NCBI GenBank assembly: GCA_964445375.1
Contig: CAYUKO010000170.1
Coordinates: forward strand, 1 to 7,248
Reading direction: 5' to 3'
Source of the DNA: COE1 sp964445375
Lineage (GTDB): Bacteria; Bacillota; Clostridia; Lachnospirales; Lachnospiraceae
Length of the DNA: 7,248 bases
Positions within the stretch are counted from its first letter, which is position 1, and each line of letters begins with the position of its first letter. Under the pieces are notes generated by a model. The model made no database searches and had not been told where the DNA came from. It saw nothing but the letters and a program-made list of their open reading frames with translations. Below are positions 1-5,512 of this stretch, piece after piece. A program made the translations under genes and the position numbers.

Positions 1-12
1 CACAAGCCTCAT

Positions 13-759
13 TTATTCAGGCTCTATTTGGAAATATTTGCTGGGAAAGTTGAGTGTTTTATAATAAGCTTCTAACTTTCTATGGAACTCATTTAATGCA
101 ATTAACTGTTCATTAGTAACTTCCGTTTGTCTATTGGTTGCTTTAATTATATTATTAACCGTATCCTCGTCTAATGTTTCGATTAATTTAATCGGAATTT
201 GAAGATTTGCATTCACTAAATCTTTATTATAATACAAAACATGGCTCGTCTGACACCCATTAACTATCTGATAATCAGTTAATGTAAATTTGTTTCTTAA
301 ATTAGTCAGTTTTTTACAAATTATTGTTACACCATTATTCAGTAATATAAATTTATCAGCAGCAGATTTGACTGTTTCTGCAATTTCAAGATTTACTTCA
401 TTATCTCCTTGATAATCTCTAACATTATCGTAAAAAACATTTTTTCTTATTTCTCCATTTTCTCCAACTATCAATTTCAGGTATTCATCATATTCAACAT
501 ATCCTAAGTATGATTGATTAATCTTAGGAATATCTGGAAGCAAAATCTTCTGTGAAAAATCTATTTCTGTTTCAATAACATCAATAGTATTTCTATAATA
601 TTTTTGAATCAAATTTACATCCACAGGAGTAAATTGAACTTCCTGAAATAAATCTAATTCTTTCAAATCATGAATAATCATGTTCTTCCTTGCAACACAA
701 TTTTGATCGTCCACCCATTTTCCAGTTGTTACATAATAAAGAAAACAATTCGGTTTTGT
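13..759 (-). pseudogene. AIPR-family protein, C-terminal part (frameshifted, truncated)
   Basis: This is the continuation, in another frame, of the AIPR gene that starts at 1205. The family (Pfam AIPR, abortive infection phage resistance) is recognised from the block NNGVTIICKKL, then DYQIVNGCQTSHVL, then IKATNRQTEVTNEQLIALNEF, in the usual order. The frame is open from 774, and the reading KPNCFLYYVTTGKWVDDQN upstream of the GTG at 714 is family-like. So 714 is probably not a true start, and there is no ribosome binding site I trust there. The frame stops at 13-15, after NFPSKYF. Family members normally continue with a YYERRSK-like motif, which is not seen in any minus-strand frame here, so the C-terminus appears lost or replaced. 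Family membership is confident. Whether any functional product is made is doubtful. Confidence 0.72.
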
Positions 760-1205
760 TTTAAAATGACCTTGCTAAAAATATAATTAACCAACTCGCT
801 TTTTTCTTGTATAAAGCCATTTCTTACAAACTGCGGAGTTTCTGAAAAAAAATCTGTTACGCCTGCACCAAAAGTTCCCATTTCGCTACCCGAAAAACCT
901 GCTGTTGTCTTTGACTGAATAAAGAGGAACAACATATCCGCTAATCCCTTATTCAATTCAATCAAATCATCTACTTCTTCTTTAGAAGTAACCATTGTAC
1001 CATTAGCAATAATTGCAATACCATCTATACCGCAATCTCCCCCTGCTCCAGTTAATGTATCATTTAAATCAAATAGTTCTGTATATTGCTGTGCTATTGC
1101 ACAATACGATGCAAACATTTCAAATTGCTTACTCGAATCTTTCTCACTAATTTGTTGCGATTTTAAGAAATCTTCAATATAACTTTGTACAATTCTATCC
1201 ACCAT
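729..1205 (-). pseudogene. AIPR-family protein, N-terminal part with nuclease-like core
   Basis: This is the N-terminal half of an abortive-infection (AIPR) protein, a family often found with phage-defence genes. From the ATG at 1205 it gives 158 residues. The opening, DRIVQSYIEDFL then KQFEMFASYCAI, is the usual AIPR beginning. Residues 56-69 (GDCGIDGIAIIANG) and 94-99 (LFIQSK) resemble the D...QxK core of PD-(D/E)xK-type nucleases, with D61, Q97 and K99 as candidate catalytic residues (inference). An in-frame ATG at 1268 is possible, but GAGG lies 5 bp before the ATG at 1205 and an extended -10 box lies between the two, so I choose 1205. The reading goes wrong after FSKVILK (about 759): it ends QNRIVFFIM while the family-like sequence carries on in the -1 frame. 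It lies downstream of the DUF6050-like gene but probably has its own promoter. Confidence 0.75.
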
Positions 1206-1233
1206 TTTATCCTCATTTCTTGTAATATATTTT

Positions 1234-1262
1234 ATTATATCATTCAAAGAATTTTTGCACAA
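1234..1262 (-). promoter_or_regulatory. extended -10 promoter for the AIPR gene
   Basis: On the minus strand TGATATAAT (1242-1234) is an exact extended -10 element (TGnTATAAT). TTGTGC lies 17 bp upstream as a weak -35 box (1262-1257). The predicted transcript start near 1227 leaves a leader of about 22 nt before the ATG at 1205, with GAGG at 1214-1211. This suggests the defence gene is expressed independently of the rep/par operon. Confidence 0.5.
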
Positions 1263-1314
1263 TTCCATATCTTTTAACTCTAAATATTAATCTAAAGCAA
1301 ATAGTTGTTTACCT

Positions 1315-1635
1315 TTAGACATTTTGTCTATAAGTTCCTAACATTATTATAAATATCTCTGTGATAATCTTAATTATCTTCACAACCAAAACCACTCCGC
1401 CAATCAAACCACCAATAATACAACTCAATGCAAATACACCTATACTGGCACTGATACCGAAGTTTCTTGGTACAAGCCATAAACACATTCTATGTATTCC
1501 AAACGGAAAACCTACCATAATCCAATATAAAAACAGGTCAAATCCTTCCGCTTTATTACATACCGGATAACAGGTAATCATCCATAGTGCAATCAGACCT
1601 GCCGGAATAATAATCTTAAACAATCCCCTTTTCAC
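1315..1635 (-). CDS. DUF6050-like small membrane protein
   Basis: A protein of 106 residues, largely hydrophobic, that resembles the DUF6050 family often found beside replication and partition genes of clostridial integrative elements. Membrane-like segments, numbered from the GTG start, lie at about residues 6-25 (IIIPAGLIALWMITCYPV), 33-50 (around LFLYWIMVGFPFG) and 60-98. Between them, FGIHRMCLWLVPRNF is the conserved-looking signature. Its function is unknown. Start choice: GTG at 1635 has GGAGG about 8 bp upstream and gives VKRGLFK, typical of the family. ATG at 1650 or 1659 is possible but has no comparable ribosome site. The start lies inside the 3' end of repA (stop at 1616), so the two are probably translated from one message. 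The product is predicted to sit in the cytoplasmic membrane. Confidence 0.7.
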   Translation of the reverse strand: MKRGLFKIIIPAGLIALWMITCYPVCNKAEGFDLFLYWIMVGFPFGIHRMCLWLVPRNFGISASIGVFALSCIIGGLIGGVVLVVKIIKIITEIFIIMLGTYRQNV

Positions 1636-2676
1636 TCCATCCACCTCCATACATATCATGTTGTACTTCCTGCTGGTAATAATGATTCATGGTACTTGAC
1701 GCATTATAAAGTGCAGTTACCATGTATGCCTTAATATTGGTTATCTTGCTTGTGGTATTTTGCATACACCCAATCACATATTCAAGGTGTGAACTGTTCA
1801 GCTTTAGGAACTTTGATTTTACCAATTCATACGGGTAATCATCACCCCCTATTTTTATGGTTTTATGCTTTACACATACTACCTCACAGATAACATCAAA
1901 CAGTTCATCATACAATCCTTTATCCTGATAAGAACTATATTTCATGTGATGCTCATACTCAATATTCTCTTTTATAAGTTCTATGTATGCATTGACCTCA
2001 TCCATCCCATCTATCCCTTTTTCTGTTTCACTAACAGATTGATAGATAGGATTGTTATAACTCAAATCAGTATAATTAGTATTGTTATAATTAGGGTTCA
2101 CTTCTTGAACTTCCGCAAATTCAGTTTCTGAATTTCCAGAAGTCTGATCATTGAACCTCTGGAAGTCTGCATTTTGAATTTCTTGAAGTTCAGTTTTTGA
2201 ACTTTTGGAAGTCTGATTATTGAATTTCTTGACATTCAAATTTTGAACTTCTGTGGAAACATCAGTATTAGCAGGCTCTTTCGGGTTGTTTTCAGTCTTT
2301 GTATTCTGTTCTACAACCACAAAATTTTTCACGTAAATAATATCCGGTTTTCCAAGTCCCTGCCTTTTCTTCTCAATCAGACCAATACCTTTTTTACTGT
2401 CAAGCTCTGCAATTATCTTTGCACAAGTAGCTCTGGCACATCCCAAATCTTCCATAATGTTTTCCACAGTGTAATGGATATATGCCCTGTTTTTATCATC
2501 AAACCAGCCATTTTTCATTGATAATGACATTCTGTCAAGCATTAGACCATAAAGGAGCTTTGCATCACTGGACAACCCCTTGAAACGTTCATCTTTAATC
2601 AATAATCTTGGAACACGATAGAAAGAAAACTGTTCTGCTTCTGCTCCATAGTAATAATCGAATTACAAACCGCCAT
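1616..2676 (-). CDS. repA: RepA_N/DUF6017-type replication initiator, frameshifted near its 5' end
   Basis: Replication initiator of plasmids and integrative elements of Firmicutes, which would bind the origin and start replication of the circular form. The N-terminal RepA_N domain is clear: DERFKGLSSDAKLLYGLMLD, then NGWFDDKNRAYIHYTVENI and GIGLIEKKRQGLGKP. A low-complexity linker with a 23-residue repeat follows, then a C-terminal DUF6017-like domain (from about YIELIKENIEYEHH, with YELVKSKFL and NIKAYMVTALYNA). The frame holding all this is open only back to a TAA at 2665-2663, and its first start codon is TTG at 2602, with no ribosome site. The expected beginning FDYYYGAEAEQF lies upstream in that frame. 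It matches MAVCN from the ATG at 2676 only if one base, probably a T near 2662, is restored; that gives 353 residues. AAGGAGGA lies 11-12 bp before 2676. It lies 20 bp after parB. Confidence 0.85.
2105..2256 (-). repeat. 23-bp iteron array inside repA (candidate replication origin)
   Basis: Read on the plus strand, about 6.5 tandem units of 23 bp start at 2105, 2128, 2151, 2174, 2197, 2220 and 2243 (the last partial). Units begin with TTGAAYTTC (the second with CTGAA), and units 2, 3 and 5 share GAAGTCTG. The array also shows a 69-bp higher-order period, with TTCAGTTT ending units 1 and 4. Because 23 is not a multiple of 3, the protein repeats only every three units (23 residues), so the DNA rather than the peptide seems to carry the basic period. 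In RepA_N plasmids such as pAD1 and pSK41 the origin lies within the rep gene, so this is a natural candidate binding array for RepA (inference). Confidence 0.7.
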
Positions 2677-2696
2677 CCACTCTGCATTCCTCCTTT

Positions 2697-3572
2697 CTAC
2701 TGTCTATTCTTCCATTCATCCAACAACTGAATGATAATATTCTCTATTTCTTCACTGCTGCAATCTTCTTCAAAATATTTGCTGATTTTATCAGCTTTCA
2801 GTGTTACTTTTCTTTCCTTTGGCTTTTCTTCCGTCAGAATCAAGCGAACCATAGCAAAGGTAAGTTCTCCCTTTTTGCCATATTCCTTGAGCTTTCCGGA
2901 TTGCACCGTGTTGACATTGCAGCCTTGCTCTTCAATAATGACCTGTACCCATTGCTGTGCATCCTCTGATAAAAAAGAAATATCAACTCCTTGTGAAAAG
3001 CCTATTTTCTTTTTATCCACCATATCAAGAAGCTCGTCCGATAACCGGGATAACCAGACATATCTTTGTACCTTTTTTGCATTTTCTCCCGCAGCTTCTC
3101 CCACCTTATCAAGTGTGTTCATTCCCTCTTTCTTGCCCTGATGTTTCATGGCTTCGTACTTCATTTTATAGGCTTTTGCCTTTTCACTTGGTAAAATGTC
3201 CTCTCGTTGGATATTGGAATCTACCATAATAATCGTAGCTTCATCATCGGTATAATTCCTTACGATAATTGGCATTTCCGTCTTTTCTGCAAGCTCGGAA
3301 CCTCTTTTTCTACGGTGTCCGGCTATAATCTCATAACCACCTCCAGCTCTTGGTCTTGCAATACCCGGAACAAGTACACCATACTGACGGATACTTTCCG
3401 TTGTTTCCTGCATCTTTTCATCGTCAAGCACCTTAAACGGGTGGTCTTTGAAAGTATATAGGTCAGAAAGTGGAGCAATCACAATTTTCTCTGTATCGGC
3501 TTCCATATCTTTCTCTATTCCTAGTAAATCATCATAAGAGGTAAGCTGAATTTCCTTATTTTGCTTTCGCAT
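2697..3572 (-). CDS. parB: ParB/Spo0J-family partition protein
   Basis: A DNA-binding partition protein of 291 residues that works with ParA to spread replicated copies to daughter cells. The N-terminal ParB nuclease-like (CTP-binding) domain spans about residues 28-125. It shows ESIRQYGVLVPGIARP (59-74), the Box II-type motif GYEIIAGHRRKRGSE (79-93) and VDSNIQREDILPSEKAKAY (117-135). A helix-turn-helix-like region follows at about 155-175 (DKVGEAAGENAKKVQRYVWL). The C-terminus (about 250-291) is charged and may dimerise. The ATG at 3572 lies inside the end of parA, with a 17-bp overlap in a different frame, so translation is probably coupled. No parS site of the chromosomal type was seen in the window, so the target is unknown. 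Confidence 0.92.
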   Translation of the reverse strand: MRKQNKEIQLTSYDDLLGIEKDMEADTEKIVIAPLSDLYTFKDHPFKVLDDEKMQETTESIRQYGVLVPGIARPRAGGGYEIIAGHRRKRGSELAEKTEMPIIVRNYTDDEATIIMVDSNIQREDILPSEKAKAYKMKYEAMKHQGKKEGMNTLDKVGEAAGENAKKVQRYVWLSRLSDELLDMVDKKKIGFSQGVDISFLSEDAQQWVQVIIEEQGCNVNTVQSGKLKEYGKKGELTFAMVRLILTEEKPKERKVTLKADKISKYFEEDCSSEEIENIIIQLLDEWKNRQ

Positions 3573-4341
3573 GGTTCAACACCTCCTGTGCAAGTTTTTC
3601 GTAGCTTTCTGCTCCTTTGCTCATCTTATCATATTCAAAGATACTCACTCCTTCAGAAGCGATTTCCGCAATGGCTTCTGATCTCGGTATGGCATCCTCA
3701 AATATATTAACTTCTTTTCCGTAAGCAGTATGCACTGCTTTTTTGTTTCTCTTTGAATTATTGTATCTGCTGGCATCCATTGTGAAAAGAATACCCTCTA
3801 TCTCAATATCCGGATTAAAACGCTGCTTTGTGCCTTTGTAAACCTTTAGAAGCTCTGTAAGACCGTCCGCAGCATAAAACTGTGGCTGTACCGGAATTAA
3901 GACGCTATTTGCTGCTGTCATTGCATTTATTGTCAGCATACCGAGTGAAGGCATACAGTCGATAATGATGTAATCATAATCATTCTGCAAAAGCTCCAGA
4001 TATTCTTTTAAAACATTCTCTCTGTCCTCAACAGTGATTAAAGACATATCCATTCCTGTAAGCAGTTTATTCGACGGTATCACATCTACACCCTCTTTAT
4101 AGTTTAAAATGGCTTCTCTAGGCTCAAATTCAATACCCATAATTATGTTTTCCATCATATTTTTTAATGTCACTTTCAAATTCTTGGGAAATCCCAATCC
4201 GAGAGTTAAATGCCCCTGTGGATCAGCATCTACTAACAACACCTTTTGACCTAATCTAGCCAAACCAACACCTAAATTAATACTTGTGGTAGTCTTTCCT
4301 ACTCCACCTTTTTGATTTGCGATTGCAATTATTCTACACAT
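3556..4341 (-). CDS. parA: ParA-family partition ATPase
   Basis: A cytoplasmic, nucleoid-binding ATPase of the ParA/Soj (MinD-like deviant Walker) family that drives segregation with ParB. Of its 261 residues, the deviant Walker A motif KGGVGKTT is at 11-18, the Walker A' motif DADPQG at 38-43 and the Walker B region IIIDCMPS at 125-132; all key residues are present. There is no N-terminal helix-turn-helix extension, so it is the short type, which usually does not itself repress its operon. The ATG at 4341 starts directly before the Walker region (MCRIIAIANQ). The ribosome site is weak (AAAAGAA about 5 bp upstream). It lies 19 bp after the DUF3970-like gene and overlaps parB, forming one operon with them. 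Confidence 0.95.
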   Translation of the reverse strand: MCRIIAIANQKGGVGKTTTSINLGVGLARLGQKVLLVDADPQGHLTLGLGFPKNLKVTLKNMMENIIMGIEFEPREAILNYKEGVDVIPSNKLLTGMDMSLITVEDRENVLKEYLELLQNDYDYIIIDCMPSLGMLTINAMTAANSVLIPVQPQFYAADGLTELLKVYKGTKQRFNPDIEIEGILFTMDASRYNNSKRNKKAVHTAYGKEVNIFEDAIPRSEAIAEIASEGVSIFEYDKMSKGAESYEKLAQEVLNHAKAK

Positions 4342-4360
4342 GATAATTCTTTTTATTCTT

Positions 4361-4534
4361 CTATTCTTTTACGTTACGTTTCTTCACTTCCACATACGCT
4401 CTGTGAAATCTCTTTGTCCCCTTATTAGGGTATATATCTGAAAACTCTGTCACTTCAATCTTGGGATTTCTCTGTAATATCTTCCCAAACCATTTAATAT
4501 CGTTCTTTGTTCCCATCAATCTAACTTTTAACAT
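4361..4534 (-). CDS. small DUF3970-like protein
   Basis: A 57-residue protein starting MLKVRLMGTKNDIKWFGKIL. Its KVRLMGT opening, the later IEVTEFSDIYPNKGT, and the ending AYVEVKKRN resemble the DUF3970 family of small Firmicutes proteins of unknown function. The start is well fixed: GGAGGAG lies 7 bp upstream, inside the end of the DUF6075-like gene, and the ATG shares its A with that gene's stop (TAATG). Such overlap means translational coupling. It ends with TAG 19 bp before parA, so it sits at the head of the partition operon. A regulatory or accessory role in element maintenance is only a guess from the position. Confidence 0.72.
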   Translation of the reverse strand: MLKVRLMGTKNDIKWFGKILQRNPKIEVTEFSDIYPNKGTKRFHRAYVEVKKRNVKE

Positions 4535-4992
4535 TAATCTGCTCCTCCAAATATGGCATACAGCTTTTTGTTATAGGTTGCATATTCCGGATAACGAATC
4601 TGTATCGTCTGCCAAAAGTACGGTGCATAAGCACAGAAGAATAATTCTTCCACTGTATATTGCCTACACTCTTCCATCTGCTCCTCTGCGTCTGTATAAT
4701 CATCAACACTTGGTGTCCCGTTGCAATATAGGTTAAACGCCATTCTGATTACTTTAACGCTTCCGCTGGTCTGCCAGCCTTCATGTAAACATTCTGTTTT
4801 TACACAGCCTGTCTTAAAATCATAAATTCGATTTATATTTCTTCTCGTATCATCACTAATGCCGAGACAATAGCATAATGCCTTATGGTACACATCTTTG
4901 TACCGGACTTCTTTTAATTTTTCATAGTAGAATTTCTCATGTGCTTCGCTAATAAAAATAATGTTCTCTGCTCCTAACGCTGTACTGTTCAT
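4534..4992 (-). CDS. DUF6075-like protein
   Basis: A 152-residue soluble protein of unknown function, resembling DUF6075, a family seen in integrative elements of gut Clostridia. Visible signatures are FISEAHEKFYYEKL, VYHKALCYCLGISDDTRRN, a central LHEGWQTSGSVKVIRMAFNLY block, and a C-terminal LFFCAYAPYFWQTIQIRYPEY block. Several Cys, His and aromatic residues are present, but I see no catalytic motif I can name. The ATG at 4992 has AGGAGG 7 bp upstream, a strong site. It is the first gene after the terminator-like hairpin at 5030-5067 and the attachment region, and it overlaps the next small gene by one base. This makes it the leading gene of the parA-parB-repA operon. Confidence 0.72.
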   Translation of the reverse strand: MNSTALGAENIIFISEAHEKFYYEKLKEVRYKDVYHKALCYCLGISDDTRRNINRIYDFKTGCVKTECLHEGWQTSGSVKVIRMAFNLYCNGTPSVDDYTDAEEQMEECRQYTVEELFFCAYAPYFWQTIQIRYPEYATYNKKLYAIFGGAD

Positions 4993-5026
4993 GTGTTTTC
5001 CTCCTAATAATTTGATTGACTATAAC

Positions 5027-5067
5027 AAAAAAGGACAAACTCATCTGTTAAAATGAATTCGTCCTTT
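5027..5067 (-). terminator. strong hairpin plus T run before the rep/par operon
   Basis: The arms 5030-5044 and 5053-5067 pair over 15 bp, with two G-T wobbles in the transcript, around an 8-nt loop. On the minus strand the stem is followed by six T (5032-5027), as in a rho-independent terminator. It would stop transcripts entering from hemZ or int before DUF6075. If the operon promoter lies upstream of it, it would act as an attenuator instead. Confidence 0.7.
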
Positions 5068-5076
5068 AAGGCGTAG

Positions 5077-5125
5077 TTATTAGGTTTTTGAATACATCGC
5101 CATGTATTATTAGGTACTATTAGGT
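5077..5125. repeat. TATTAGGT direct repeats around a palindrome
   Basis: Plus-strand TTATTAGGT occurs at 5077-5085 and 5107-5115, with CTATTAGGT at 5117-5125. The first two copies flank a perfect 7-bp inverted repeat, AATACAT then CGCC then ATGTATT (5091-5108). The layout suggests a protein-binding site, for example for Xis or a regulator. No known site was recognised. Confidence 0.55.
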
Positions 5126-5129
5126 ATTT

Positions 5130-5171
5130 TTTTGATGTACTTTTGATGTACTAACCCTATTTTGATGTACT
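5130..5171. repeat. three TTTTGATGTACT repeats (putative integrase arm sites, rep/par side)
   Basis: Exact 12-bp copies of TTTTGATGTACT start at 5130, 5141 and 5160 on the plus strand. The first two are head to tail at an 11-bp period and share one T. The same orientation, period and near-identical sequence recur at 5462-5484 beside int. Tn916-type integrases bind direct repeats near the element ends through their N-terminal domain, so these are candidate arm-type sites (inference). Confidence 0.65.
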
Positions 5172-5194
5172 ATTTCAGAAAACAAATATCTCTT

Positions 5195-5359
5195 TTAATC
5201 TGCAAAAAGTTTTTGTTTTCGCTCAATCATTTCGTCGATTTTTTCTATATAAAGAGCCACATCCTTGACATTGTCGCACCTTTCTATTCGTCCGTCCGGG
5301 TATACCCTTTTGGTAATCGTTCCGGCACCGCAAGCCACGATAGTCTGTTTCTCTTCCAT
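5195..5359 (-). pseudogene. hemZ: 3'-terminal fragment of hemZ (coproporphyrinogen dehydrogenase)
   Basis: Fifty-four codons, ATG at 5359 to TAA at 5195, matching the conserved C-terminus of HemZ, a radical-SAM haem-pathway enzyme of Firmicutes. Recognisable pieces are EEKQTIVACGAGTITKRVYP, GRIERCDNVKDV and YIEKIDEMIERKQKL. The rest of hemZ (several hundred residues) is absent: an in-frame TGA lies three codons before the ATG and unrelated AT-rich sequence follows. No ribosome site is present, and base composition is richer in GC than its flanks, consistent with chromosomal origin. It lies between two sets of integrase arm-like repeats. I infer that it is the att segment: either a copy the element carries so that integration into hemZ rebuilds the gene's end, or the displaced chromosomal end. 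The ATG is an internal Met codon, not a true start. Confidence 0.78.
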
Positions 5360-5461
5360 TATTATTCAAGAAATGATTCTATCGTATTTTATTACTTAAT
5401 ACTCATTTTTCTTTTATTAGAAACGCTATATTTACTATATTAACAAGTATTTTTCGAGCTA

Positions 5462-5484
5462 TTTTGTTGTACTTATGTTGTACC
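5462..5484. repeat. two arm-like repeats on the int side
   Basis: TTTTGTTGTACT (5462-5473) and TTATGTTGTACC (5473-5484) are head-to-tail at an 11-bp period, the same period and orientation as the copies at 5130-5171, from which the first differs at one position. They lie about 30 bp beyond the int stop codon, where Tn916-type elements place integrase arm sites. Confidence 0.62.
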
Positions 5485-5512
5485 TGTCAGTCCAGTGGAC
5501 CTCTCGATAATA

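Larger units (their letters stand above)
5070..5500. other. attachment-like region (attP or tandem-junction)
   Basis: Between int and the rep/par operon lie, in plus order: TATTAGGT repeats, three arm-like sites (5130-5171), the hemZ 3' fragment (5195-5359), about 100 bp of AT-rich sequence, and two arm-like sites (5462-5484). Arms on both sides of a chromosomal-gene end is the architecture of an attP. The crossover probably lies near 5357-5365, where hemZ similarity stops (inference). No gene other than the hemZ fragment was found here. Confidence 0.6.

Noticed and set aside
1316..1330. TAGACA/TGTCTA inverted repeat at the end of the DUF6050-like gene
   Set aside because: It is a perfect 6-bp stem but has no T run on either strand and is AT-rich, so I do not call it a terminator.
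1361..2521. Plus-strand open frames opposite the DUF6050-like gene and repA
   Set aside because: Hydrophobic low-complexity translations arise from the opposite strand of real genes.
2731..3461. Plus-strand open frames opposite parB
   Set aside because: They are antisense shadows of a clear ParB gene, with no protein-family features or ribosome sites.
4521..4709. 62-residue minus-strand open frame
   Set aside because: It overlaps the DUF6075-like gene in another frame, and the real small gene at 4361-4534 has a strong ribosome site.
5077..5171. CRISPR array
   Set aside because: The repeats are only 9-12 bp with spacings of 10-30 bp and no spacers of even length. They fit protein-binding sites, not CRISPR.
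5162..5443. Plus-strand 93-residue open frame across the attachment region
   Set aside because: It is antisense to the hemZ fragment, whose minus-strand translation is recognisable; the plus frame is not.
5490..5500. GTCCA/TGGAC palindrome just after int
   Set aside because: It is very short with no T run. It could be part of the att region, but there is no support for a terminator.
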